A stretch of DNA of 64,000 bases from Paenibacillus pinisoli (lineage in GTDB: Bacteria; Bacillota; Bacilli; Paenibacillales; Paenibacillaceae). The stretch lies in assembly GCF_003605435.1 (NCBI RefSeq), contig NZ_QXQB01000001.1, positions 806,001 through 870,000 of the forward strand, written 5' to 3'. The notes under the pieces are model-generated. The model saw only the letters and a program-made list of their open reading frames with translations. It ran no database searches and was not told the DNA's origin. The position numbers and the translations under genes are program-made. Positions 1 to 7,391 of the stretch are shown here, piece by piece (within the stretch, counting starts at the first letter, position 1; every line of letters starts with the position of its first letter).

Positions 1-580
1 GGCGAACCTCTGTACCATTGACATAGAAGACGACCTCGTCATTCGGACGATTGTACGTAATCTTATAGGTATTGAACTCGCGCGGCTCGAATCCTTCTTT
101 TTCTTCCTTAAACACACAGAAATATTTGGTGCGGTCGCTGTCCGGCACTTGCACGCCCGGGAATGGCAGCACGGCGTATACGCTTGCGTATTGGTCGTTG
201 CTTACGAAGAAGTCCAGCGCCCCGCCCGTTGTGAAGTCCAGCAAATTAAGCGACACATAGCCGTCATACAGGTCGCCCGGAGCCGTATTCGCCGTTCTCG
301 CACGAATCTTCAGCTCGAAGCTGATCTCTCCCGATTCCGGTACCAACACCCGCTCGTTGGAATAATACATATGCTTCGCATTGTCCAGAATCTGCACCTT
401 GTCATGGCCCCGGCTAATCGCAGCCCGCACATATAGAATGCCGTTGCGCACAATGACGACCGCCTCCGGCTCGCGGTACTGCCAGAGGGAGCCGTCAGGC
501 AGCTCGAATCCTCCGATCTTCCACGTTGCTCCTTCATCTAATATCGTATGGAAATCTCCCAGCGTCCTTGTGTTGCTCAT
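1..580 (-). CDS. DUF6081-like protein, C-terminus cut by window edge
   Basis: The reading frame opens at the ATG at 580, behind an AAGAAGGG ribosome binding site, and stays open to base 1, so about 193 codons are visible and the 3' end lies outside. The start reads MSNTRTLGDFHTILDEG. The protein is rich in beta-strand-like stretches and aromatic residues, has no signal peptide and no membrane segment. From memory it resembles DUF6081 proteins, thought to have a lectin-like sandwich fold; function is unknown. It follows the prenyltransferase gene by 43 bases on the same strand, so the two are probably co-transcribed. The coding call is firm; the family name is moderate. Confidence 0.6.
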   Translation of the reverse strand, partial: MSNTRTLGDFHTILDEGATWKIGGFELPDGSLWQYREPEAVVIVRNGILYVRAAISRGHDKVQILDNAKHMYYSNERVLVPESGEISFELKIRARTANTAPGDLYDGYVSLNLLDFTTGGALDFFVSNDQYASVYAVLPFPGVQVPDSDRTKYFCVFKEEKEGFEPREFNTYKITYNRPNDEVVFYVNGTEVR

Positions 581-623
581 GGGTAGCCCTTCTTTCTGGT
601 TGGTGGTGGAATGATGAGACTAA

Positions 624-1538
624 TTATTGAATCAATCCTTGTACAATCAGCGCAATGATCAGTATAGCGCCGCAGTTCATGGTGGCTTTCAGGGAAGCTC
701 CCATTAATGGCAAATAAGCGACAGACGGATTATGCGCGCTGAGCCTTCCGTATACCAAATATATCGGAATGGCCGTGAGCAGGGCAAGCAAAGCATAAAC
801 CGGCAGCGCGCCTGCAGCAACGCATAAAACCAGCGACGCATAAGCCAGGAACATCAGGATTCGGGAAAATCTCAGCGCCCGCTGCTCTCCCCATACGACG
901 ACAAGCGTCTTCTTGCCGGCTTGCCTGTCCGCTTCCCAGTGCAGAAAGTGATGATTGAACAGAATGAGCGTCGTGAGCAGGCCGATCGGCAGCGACAGCA
1001 GCAAAGCGCGGTAGTCCAGCTCCGAGGCCTGTACATAATACGCTCCGGCAACAGGCAGTACGCCGAACGAGAGCAGAATTGCAATCTCGCTGTAGCCTTT
1101 CCCCAGGTAGCCGAATCGAATCGGCGGCGCCACATAGAAGTAAGCGATGAACGCGCCTGCCAAGCCGAATACCAGCACTGGCCAGCCGCTAATCAAGCTG
1201 AGCGCCACGCCAGACAGAGCTGCAATGGCGAACATCAGCCATGTGACGGCTTTGAATTTGCCGATGCTCCAGGTCCCGTTCGTCAGAAAGCCGGAATTCG
1301 TCGATATCGCGCCTTCCGTTCCTTGGGCGGCGATATCTGTACCGCTTTTGTAATCCCATAGGTCATTGACCATATTAGAGAACAGATGGGCGGCGCCCGC
1401 TCCGATCAATGTCAGGATGAACAGCCAGGGATGGAATTCCCCCTTCCAGACATACGCGCCAAGCGCGCCAAGCGCCACGGGTATGAGCATGACGGGAATA
1501 ACCCTGAACCGCGAGGCTTTCAAGAATGACTTCAACAT
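624..1538 (-). CDS. UbiA-family prenyltransferase (MenA-like)
   Basis: This 304-residue integral membrane protein has about eight to nine hydrophobic segments. The first Asp-rich prenyl-diphosphate motif is NDLWDYKSGTD near residues 58-68, and the second is around HWEADRQAGKKTL near residues 200-212, as in 1,4-dihydroxy-2-naphthoate prenyltransferase. Family members transfer a polyprenyl chain to an aromatic acceptor in the membrane using Mg2+ bound by these aspartates. The ATG at 1538 has an AGAGGT site about 10 bases upstream. It could be MenA of menaquinone synthesis, but no other men gene is nearby and the downstream neighbour is the DUF6081-like protein. The acceptor therefore cannot be fixed, and no symbol is given. 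Confidence 0.85.
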   Translation of the reverse strand: MLKSFLKASRFRVIPVMLIPVALGALGAYVWKGEFHPWLFILTLIGAGAAHLFSNMVNDLWDYKSGTDIAAQGTEGAISTNSGFLTNGTWSIGKFKAVTWLMFAIAALSGVALSLISGWPVLVFGLAGAFIAYFYVAPPIRFGYLGKGYSEIAILLSFGVLPVAGAYYVQASELDYRALLLSLPIGLLTTLILFNHHFLHWEADRQAGKKTLVVVWGEQRALRFSRILMFLAYASLVLCVAAGALPVYALLALLTAIPIYLVYGRLSAHNPSVAYLPLMGASLKATMNCGAILIIALIVQGLIQ

Positions 1539-1588
1539 AGGTGTACGACCTCTCTTCTAGTTTAGGAAAAATAGGACCGGTCCATTAA

Positions 1589-2323
1589 TTATGACTCCCT
1601 CATATAAAGAGCCGCTTGGCAATAGCGTCTCGCCAGCGCTTGCAGGCGGGCGGCTTGAATCGAGATTACGGCGACGAACAGCATCGTATGAAGCGCCGCC
1701 TTCTGGTCATCCGTCAAGGCTGACGCTTCCTCAGCCGACTTGGCCGCTTCCTCCCAGACCGCTTGCTCCATCTGCTCTTCATTCATGGAATTCCACAGCC
1801 TGCGGCGGTCAAGCGCCTGATACAAGCTCGTGTAACAATCGAATATCATCAGCGGCGTTATACCCTCTAGCTTCCCAGTGCCTTCGCAGAACAGCATGGC
1901 GAACAGCCGTCTGATCGACTCAAAGTCCAGGTTGGCTTTCAGGTCGTCGATCATGAGCAGCATCGCCGTCTGGTCGAGCGAATATTTTTTGCCCGCTTGC
2001 GGACAGTGGAAAAACATTTTGAAATCTCTTTTCACCCAATTTTGCATGGATGTTACCGATAATGTAGAAAATTCCAGCAAATGGCCGAGGTCGGCAATCT
2101 CATGCAGCGAAAATCCCCTTCTATCGCCGCATCTCATCAGCTTCTCCGCGATAGGCGGAAGCTGGCTTCCCGGCGGCATGCCGCGCGGCTCGCTCCTCCC
2201 GCCGCCGGATGCATGCCTGAGCCATGCATGGCGCAATATGTCCGAGGGCTTCTCGCCGCCGCGCCCTTCCAGCGAGCGCAGCACGCCCGCAAGCTCCCGG
2301 CGGGTCAGCCAATATCGATCCAT
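1589..2323 (-). CDS. DUF1836 domain protein
   Basis: This 244-residue soluble protein starts at the ATG at 2323, behind AGGAGGTG. Residues about 95-165 match the DUF1836 pattern: a helix-turn-helix-like segment (SVTSMQNWVKRDF), then KKYSLDQTAMLLMIDDLK and a helix ending SIRRLFAMLF. The family is MerR-like in appearance and probably regulatory, but no target is known. The N-terminal 90 residues are Arg/Gly-rich and of low conservation character. It lies upstream of the prenyltransferase on the same strand with a 50-base gap, so it could sit in the same transcript. The family call is from motif memory. Confidence 0.75.
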   Translation of the reverse strand: MDRYWLTRRELAGVLRSLEGRGGEKPSDILRHAWLRHASGGGRSEPRGMPPGSQLPPIAEKLMRCGDRRGFSLHEIADLGHLLEFSTLSVTSMQNWVKRDFKMFFHCPQAGKKYSLDQTAMLLMIDDLKANLDFESIRRLFAMLFCEGTGKLEGITPLMIFDCYTSLYQALDRRRLWNSMNEEQMEQAVWEEAAKSAEEASALTDDQKAALHTMLFVAVISIQAARLQALARRYCQAALYMRES

Positions 2324-2478
2324 CCGCGCACCTCCTGCCGTGCTACAAGTTCATATGAACTCATCTTACGGCTGCGAATTGACGTTGTAAAGACTCGAAA
2401 AACGATGAGAACGTCGATTCCTCCATATCTAAATGAGCCTAATGACAATTAAACGCCTCAAAACGTTCCTTTTGGCAG

Positions 2479-2508
2479 TTGTCAGTACCTGTAATCTTTC
2501 GCTATAGT
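2479..2508 (+). promoter_or_regulatory. Putative sigma-A promoter of the CNNM/CorC gene
   Basis: TTGTCA (2479-2484) and TATAGT (2503-2508) are separated by 18 bases and lie about 53 bases before the start codon at 2561. The fit to the sigma-A consensus is fair. The region between the two divergent genes (2324-2560) holds nothing else I recognise. Confidence 0.45.
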
Positions 2509-2560
2509 AAAGCATAAGTAAATAAAAAACTATAAATATAAAGGGTAGTGAGAATCGAAA

Positions 2561-3880
2561 ATGGGTAGTGGTATAGAACTGAATTTAATCTTGATTGCTC
2601 TTCTTATTTTTTTGACTGCTTTTTTCGTCGCGACGGAGTTTGCCATCGTCAAGCTGCGCCCAAGCCGGATTGAACAGTTGGTGCTGGAGGGCCGGAAGAA
2701 CGCGCAAGCCGTTCAGAAGGTGACAAGCAATCTGGATGCCTACTTGTCGGCATGCCAACTTGGTATTACGATTACCGCTCTCGGACTCGGATTTCTGGGA
2801 GAACCGACAGTAGAGAAAATACTTTTACCCTTATTCCATGGGATGGAAATGAATGAGACGCTGAGCCATGCTTTGTCCATCGGCATTGCGTTCATCGTCA
2901 TTACCTTCATCCACGTCGTTGTCGGTGAGCTCGCTCCAAAATCATGGGCGATTCAGAAAGCGGAGTTCATCACTTTCTTGACGGCAAAGCCGATTATCTT
3001 CTTCCACAGATTGATGTATCCGTTCATCTGGCTGCTTAACGGCTCGGCCAATGGGCTTGTGCGCTTGTTCGGCCTGAAGCCGATGAAGGAGCATGAGGAT
3101 GCCCACACCGAAGAAGAGATTCAATTGATTCTGAACGAGAGCTACCAAAGCGGCAAAATCAACAATACGGAGTACGGTTATGTCAGCCGCATCTTCGCAT
3201 TCGATGAATTGCTCGCCAAGGAAATCATGGTGCCGCGTACAGACATGATCTGCCTGTATACGAACTATTCGTTAATGGAAAACCTGGACATTATCCGCCA
3301 GGAACAATATACACGCTTTCCGGTTGCGCTGGAGAGCAAAGACAACATTGTCGGCATGATCAATACGAAGCAATTGTTTTTGGAGTATGATGCTAATAAG
3401 GCATTTGAACTGAAAAAGCTGATTCATCCCGTACTTAGCGTATCCGAGGTAACACCGGTCAAGATGCTTCTGAAGCGCATGCAGCAGGAGCGCGTCCATA
3501 TCGCGATTCTGGTGGACGAATACGGCGGAACATCCGGCCTGATTACGATTGAAGATATATTGGAAGAAATCGTGGGCGAGATCCGGGACGAATTCGACGC
3601 CGACGAGCGCAAGGAAATCGAGCAGCTTGCCGACAACTGCTATCTGCTGGACGGCAAAGTGCTGCTGGATGAGCTGGCTCAGCTTACCGGCATGAGCTTC
3701 GATGAAGAGGATGTCGACACAGTCGGCGGCTGGCTGTACAGCAAGCTGGTAGATCCGAAGCCTGGCAAGGAACATTACGTGGGGAATCTGAAATTCATCA
3801 TCCGCGAGACCAGCAAAAACCGTATCCGCAAAATCGAATTGCAAATTGAAGAGCCTCAAGCCGAAGTTGAGACGGCCTAA
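2561..3880 (+). CDS. CNNM/CorC (HlyC) family membrane transporter
   Basis: 439 residues in the usual order of the family: a DUF21/CNNM membrane domain (about residues 1-190, four hydrophobic segments), a CBS-domain pair (about 200-330, including EIMVPRTDM and the VDEYGGTSGLITIEDILEE signature) and a C-terminal CorC_HlyC domain (about 345-425) with VDTVGGWLYSKL. Such proteins are membrane Mg2+/Co2+ efflux or homeostasis factors (B. subtilis YhdP/MpfA group) and are often annotated as hemolysin family. The gene stands alone, with its own promoter and a strong terminator immediately after. The start is preceded by a weak GGGTAGTGAG site. Ion specificity is inferred from the family only. Confidence 0.9.
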   Translation: MGSGIELNLILIALLIFLTAFFVATEFAIVKLRPSRIEQLVLEGRKNAQAVQKVTSNLDAYLSACQLGITITALGLGFLGEPTVEKILLPLFHGMEMNETLSHALSIGIAFIVITFIHVVVGELAPKSWAIQKAEFITFLTAKPIIFFHRLMYPFIWLLNGSANGLVRLFGLKPMKEHEDAHTEEEIQLILNESYQSGKINNTEYGYVSRIFAFDELLAKEIMVPRTDMICLYTNYSLMENLDIIRQEQYTRFPVALESKDNIVGMINTKQLFLEYDANKAFELKKLIHPVLSVSEVTPVKMLLKRMQQERVHIAILVDEYGGTSGLITIEDILEEIVGEIRDEFDADERKEIEQLADNCYLLDGKVLLDELAQLTGMSFDEEDVDTVGGWLYSKLVDPKPGKEHYVGNLKFIIRETSKNRIRKIELQIEEPQAEVETA

Positions 3881-3898
3881 TATAAATCGTATATACAA

Positions 3899-3938
3899 AG
3901 AAGCGCCACCCGTTAGAGGATGGCGCTTCTTCTTGTTT
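3899..3938. terminator. Bidirectional rho-independent terminator
   Basis: A perfect 10-bp stem (AGAAGCGCCA with TGGCGCTTCT) around a 12-base loop is followed by TCTTGTTTT. On the other strand it is also followed by T-rich sequence. It sits between two convergent genes and probably serves both. Confidence 0.85.
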
Positions 3939-3946
3939 TCATGGAA

Positions 3947-4636
3947 TTATTCTAAGACACGGTCAACCGCTTCAATGGCATGAATGACAGTCGTATCGAA
4001 TAAAGGCACATCTGCATCGTCTGCTCCGATTAATAGCCCGATTTCGGTACATCCCAGAATAATCGCTTCCGCGCCCTGAGCGGTTAAACTCTTGATCACC
4101 GCCTGGTATGCCTCCCTGGAAGCAGGCCGAATGTCTCCAAGGCACAACTCTTTAAAAATAATATGGTTGACGATATCTCGTTCGGCTTCATTCGGAATGA
4201 CCACACTGAGTCCGTTTGACTCCAAACGCGATTTGTAGAAGGATTGCTCCATCGTATATTTCGTTCCTAACAGTCCGACTGTTCGGATATTTGATTTCCG
4301 GATTTGCTTAGCTGTAGCATCCGCAATATGCAGGATGGGAATACGGACTCTCGCTTCCATCGCTTTAATGACTTTGTGCATCGTATTGGTGCAAATCACG
4401 ATAAAATCCGCTCCCGCCTGCTCCAGGGAATGAGCAACCTCCCCCAAGTACTGGCCGGCTTTGTCCCAGCTGCCTTCCGCCTGATACCGCTGAATTTCCG
4501 CGAAGTCGACGCTGTACAACACACATTTTGCAGAGTGCAGCCCTCCAAGCCGGGCTTTCACTTCCTCGTTGATGATCCGGTAATATACAGCTGTCGATTC
4601 CCAGCTCATACCGCCAATTAAACCTATTGTTTTCAC
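3947..4636 (-). CDS. Aspartate/glutamate racemase family protein
   Basis: A 229-residue cofactor-independent racemase-type enzyme. The two catalytic cysteines are visible: C82 in VICTNTMHK and C196 in ILGCTEIG. The N terminus MKTIGLIGGMSWEST is the hallmark of the aspartate racemase branch. I chose the GTG at 4636, since GGGGGAG lies 5-6 bases upstream and relatives begin at MKTIGLIGG. An ATG at 4651 would add five residues with a poor ribosome binding site. The family interconverts L- and D-amino acids, mostly Asp or Glu. The D-amino acid could enter peptidoglycan or a secondary metabolite, but the gene stands alone here, so the role is open. Confidence 0.88.
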   Translation of the reverse strand: MKTIGLIGGMSWESTAVYYRIINEEVKARLGGLHSAKCVLYSVDFAEIQRYQAEGSWDKAGQYLGEVAHSLEQAGADFIVICTNTMHKVIKAMEARVRIPILHIADATAKQIRKSNIRTVGLLGTKYTMEQSFYKSRLESNGLSVVIPNEAERDIVNHIIFKELCLGDIRPASREAYQAVIKSLTAQGAEAIILGCTEIGLLIGADDADVPLFDTTVIHAIEAVDRVLE

Positions 4637-4722
4637 CCGTACTCCCCCCATTCATTCCACGCTGTTTGAAAGGGATATTGTACTATATCATTTTGATAAA
4701 AAGCAAAGAATATCTAGCGCCG

Positions 4723-5235
4723 TCAACTCTGCCGCTGGGCATTCTCCTTCGCTGTACGCTCGCGTACAACTAGCTTGAAGATGAATGTGCGGCTTCCAAT
4801 GGAAGAGCGGTACCTTTCAACATGGGATGCTGCAAGCGGCGACTGATAGTAGCCCGGCACATACTTGTCCAGCAGCGCCTGCATCGCCTCCGTTGCTTCT
4901 GCCAGATCGGGAACAAGCTCCATCTCGCCGAAAGCCATGACGCTCATGTAAGCCGTATCCGTTTTGGCCGGAATGGGGTTCGGTATCGTACCGAATGACT
5001 CGCTTAGCGTAAGGCAGGCTTCCTTTTTCTGCGCCATCAGCTCCATCTTGCGCCCCTCCTCCGCCCCATGGAAATAAAAAGCGCCGCGCTCCTTCATCCA
5101 TACATAATTCAGCGGCACCACGTACGGGACAATGCCATCTGTCAATCCCAGAAATCCCGTCTGCGCCTCCTGAAGGAACCGCTCAATCTTCTCTTCATCC
5201 TTGCATTCTCTTTTGGCTAGCCGAACGGTAAACAT
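4723..5235 (-). CDS. Pyridoxamine 5'-phosphate oxidase-like FMN-binding protein
   Basis: 170 residues forming a split-barrel flavin-binding protein of the NimA/PNPOx-like type. Indicators are [20 protein letters not shown] near residues 27-46, [15 protein letters not shown], and the [10 protein letters not shown] strand. Members bind FMN or heme, and some reduce nitroimidazoles. True pyridoxamine phosphate oxidase activity cannot be claimed. It is divergent from a MocR-type PLP-binding regulator 106 bases away, with a strong operator in between. That suggests the regulator controls this gene and that its substrate or effector is linked to vitamin B6 or an amine. Confidence 0.82.
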   Translation of the reverse strand: MFTVRLAKRECKDEEKIERFLQEAQTGFLGLTDGIVPYVVPLNYVWMKERGAFYFHGAEEGRKMELMAQKKEACLTLSESFGTIPNPIPAKTDTAYMSVMAFGEMELVPDLAEATEAMQALLDKYVPGYYQSPLAASHVERYRSSIGSRTFIFKLVVRERTAKENAQRQS

Positions 5236-5270
5236 CTCTCCATCCCCTTCACGATTCAGTCTTAGTTATG

Positions 5271-5316
5271 TTACAGTCACTTTAAAGGAAAACTGTCACT
5301 TCCAAAAGTGACAGTT
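5271..5316. promoter_or_regulatory. Putative MocR operator: one direct plus one inverted repeat
   Basis: A perfect inverted repeat, AACTGTCACTT (5291-5301), CCAA, AAGTGACAGTT (5306-5316), is preceded 19 bases upstream by a third half-site, ACAGTCACTTT (5273-5283), in direct orientation. Direct-plus-inverted half-sites are the arrangement reported for some MocR regulators such as PdxR. The site lies between the divergent oxidase and MocR genes. Confidence 0.7.
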
Positions 5317-5341
5317 CTCAATCATTCAAAGGGGACAGATT

Positions 5342-6769
5342 ATGTTATCGATAACGCCGCTGCTGGAGAAGAAACATCGTACACCGTTATATATTCAGCT
5401 GTACAGCTATATTCGAAGCGGCATTGAAGGCGGAACCCTGCCGGCAGGAGAAGCGCTCCCGTCGATTCGCCAGCTTGCCCAGCATCTCGGCATTAGCAAA
5501 AATACGGTAGAATCCGCTTACGGACAGCTAGTGGCAGAAGGCTATCTGCAGAACCGGGAGCGGGCAGGCTATTTGATTCTGCCGCTTGAGCAGCCCCACA
5601 CACCTGCTCCCCTTAGGTCAAAGCTGTCACGGAAGCTGGCAGGCCGGCAAGAAGGGCCGTCTCCTGCCATCTTGTATGACTTCCATTATGGAGACATTGC
5701 CTTCGACCGTTTTCCCCATTCGACCTGGAAGACATGCGTCACCGAAGCGCTTGCGGCAGATCATGCCAAGGTGCTTGGATACGGCGAGCGTCTAGGCCAT
5801 CCGGGCCTGCGCGAAGAAATTGCGGAGTATGTCTACCAGTCTAGAGGCGTGATATGCGACGCCGATCAGATTATTATCAGCGCGGGCACCCAGCACCTGA
5901 TGAGCGTGCTTGTCCAATTGCTGCAATTGCACAGGGAAAAGATCGCAATGGAAGAGCCTGGCTACAGCGGCGTAAAGTCTGTGCTGCGCAATCTGGGCTG
6001 CAGCCTGATCCCGGTTGAAGTAGAGAGCGACGGCATCGATCTATCCAGTCTAGGCGCGGCTAAGGACGCCAGGCTGGTCTATGTGACACCGTCCCATCAA
6101 TTCCCTCTAGGCATGGTCATGCCGATTCAGAAGCGCTACCGGCTTCTGCAATGGGCAGCTGAGCACGACAGCTACATCCTGGAGGATGATTACGACAGCG
6201 AATTCCGCTATAGCAGCGAGCCCATACCGGCGCTCAAAGCGCTCGACAGCCATGACCGCGTCATCTATATGGGAACGTTCTCCAAATCTTTTTTGCCGTC
6301 CGCACGGCTCAGCTATGCCATATTGCCTTACAGTCTGCTTGATGCATGCAGCCAAAGGCTGTCATTCATCAGCCCTTCTGTATCTCCGCTCATTCAGGAA
6401 GCGATATGGCTGTTTATGAAGAGGAGACACTTTGCCCGCCACCTGCGGCGAATGAGACGCATATACCAATCGCGGCATAAAGCGCTGACCGATGCGATCC
6501 GCGAGGTCTTCGGCGACAAGTGCGGCATTATCGGAGACAGCTCAGGCATGCATCTGCTGCTTGATATGAAGGGAAGGCAAGCATCGGAGCTCATCCCGCT
6601 CGCCGAGCGGTTCGGCTGCAGAGTCTACCCTCCGGAGAAGCATTGGAACAATCCGCTGGATTGCCCGGCATCCTACATGATGCTAGGGTTCGGCGGACTT
6701 GATGAGCGCCAGCTTCAAGAGGGTGTTCGGCAGCTTGGACGGGCATGGCTGCAGGATATAGTTATTTGA
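5342..6769 (+). CDS. MocR-type regulator (GntR wHTH plus class I aminotransferase domain)
   Basis: 475 residues. Residues about 10-80 form a GntR winged helix (GEALPSIRQLAQHLGISKNT, VESAYGQLVAEGYL). Residues about 105-470 are a fold-type I aminotransferase domain with the expected PLP lysine in YMGTFSKSFLPSARL and the aspartate in EDDYDSEFRY. MocR proteins bind PLP or its aldimine and act as activators or repressors, not enzymes. The ATG at 5342 follows AAAGGGG. The gene is divergent from the FMN-binding oxidase-like gene and the shared intergenic repeat is its likely binding site. A role in pyridoxal sensing is inferred from the family and the neighbour. Confidence 0.9.
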   Translation: MLSITPLLEKKHRTPLYIQLYSYIRSGIEGGTLPAGEALPSIRQLAQHLGISKNTVESAYGQLVAEGYLQNRERAGYLILPLEQPHTPAPLRSKLSRKLAGRQEGPSPAILYDFHYGDIAFDRFPHSTWKTCVTEALAADHAKVLGYGERLGHPGLREEIAEYVYQSRGVICDADQIIISAGTQHLMSVLVQLLQLHREKIAMEEPGYSGVKSVLRNLGCSLIPVEVESDGIDLSSLGAAKDARLVYVTPSHQFPLGMVMPIQKRYRLLQWAAEHDSYILEDDYDSEFRYSSEPIPALKALDSHDRVIYMGTFSKSFLPSARLSYAILPYSLLDACSQRLSFISPSVSPLIQEAIWLFMKRRHFARHLRRMRRIYQSRHKALTDAIREVFGDKCGIIGDSSGMHLLLDMKGRQASELIPLAERFGCRVYPPEKHWNNPLDCPASYMMLGFGGLDERQLQEGVRQLGRAWLQDIVI

Positions 6770-6821
6770 AAATTTAAACTTTAAAAAAGGTATTGCATAT
6801 CCCGTCCATTCTGTGTAATAA
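6767..6821 (+). promoter_or_regulatory. tRNA operon promoter with upstream AT element
   Basis: TTGCAT (6793-6798), a 17-base spacer and TAATAA (6816-6821) precede the tRNA-Thr gene. An AT element TGAAAATTTAAACTT (6767-6781) lies 26 bases upstream of the -35 start. The same 15 bases occur at the same offset before the tRNA-Leu promoter at 36080, which supports a functional UP-type element. Confidence 0.65.
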
Positions 6822-6848
6822 TACATCTTGTGTTCGAGAATAACGCGT

Positions 6849-6924
<76 letters not shown>

Positions 6925-6932
6925 TCCCTTCT

Positions 6933-7009
6933 CGGGACGTAGCTCAGCTTGGTAGAGCACCTGGTTTGGGACCAGGGGGTCGCATGTTCAAATCGTGTCG
7001 TCCCGACCA
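6933..7009 (+). tRNA. tRNA-Pro (anticodon TGG)
   Basis: The acceptor CGGGACG pairs with CGTCCCG. The anticodon stem CTGG/CCAG encloses TTTGGGA with anticodon TGG, and CCA is encoded. It follows tRNA-Thr by eight bases and shares its promoter. Confidence 0.97.
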
Positions 7010-7039
7010 TCAACGAATTTAATGCAATACATACGACTA

Positions 7040-7075
7040 ACGCCTTCGCAGCTCTTGCTGTGAGGGCGTTTTTTT
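7040..7075 (+). terminator. Terminator of the tRNA-Thr/Pro operon
   Basis: ACGCCTTCGCAG pairs with CTGTGAGGGCGT (G-U and one mismatch tolerated) around a short loop and is followed by seven or more T residues. Confidence 0.8.
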
Positions 7076-7097
7076 CGTATTCCCTATTTATACAAAC

Positions 7098-7133
7098 GGC
7101 GGGCTTAAGCCACTATTACAGCTTAAGTCCGCC
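7098..7133 (-). terminator. Hairpin after the small membrane protein gene
   Basis: A 13-bp stem, GGCGGGCTTAAGC with GCTTAAGTCCGCC (one G-U), has a 10-base loop. On the minus strand it is followed by GTTTGTAT. It lies 34 bases past the stop of the small gene at 7167, so it is its likely terminator, though the T-tract is short. Confidence 0.55.
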
Positions 7134-7166
7134 ATTGATCAGGCGAGGATTCCCCCCGCACCTATT

Positions 7167-7289
7167 TTATTCGTCCGCTTCGTCCCATTTTCTGGAGTAC
7201 GCCTTTTTCGTTACCCAGAGCGTGATCCAGGTAATAAGCGCGATAATAATCGCCGAGAATATCCACACCGATGCCGGAACATTGCCCAT
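7167..7289 (-). CDS. Small single-span membrane protein (40 aa)
   Basis: A short gene with a near-perfect AGGAGG eight bases before the ATG at 7289. The product begins MGNVPASVWIFSAII, has one hydrophobic helix (about residues 8-27) with three Trp residues, then a basic stretch (TKKAYSRKW) and an acidic end (DEADE). This is a typical inside-positive single-pass topology. I know no family for it. Similar small proteins are accessory subunits of transporters, and an ABC permease gene lies upstream on the same strand, with 102 bases between the permease stop and this start. No functional link is shown. Confidence 0.6.
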   Translation of the reverse strand: MGNVPASVWIFSAIIIALITWITLWVTKKAYSRKWDEADE

Positions 7290-7391
7290 CCGCAGTACCT
7301 CCTCTCTTGTCCCCCTTATTGTACATGAATTCAAGAGGAACATTCATCAATATGTTAACAAAATTCGGAACAATTATTGTACGACTTGCGA

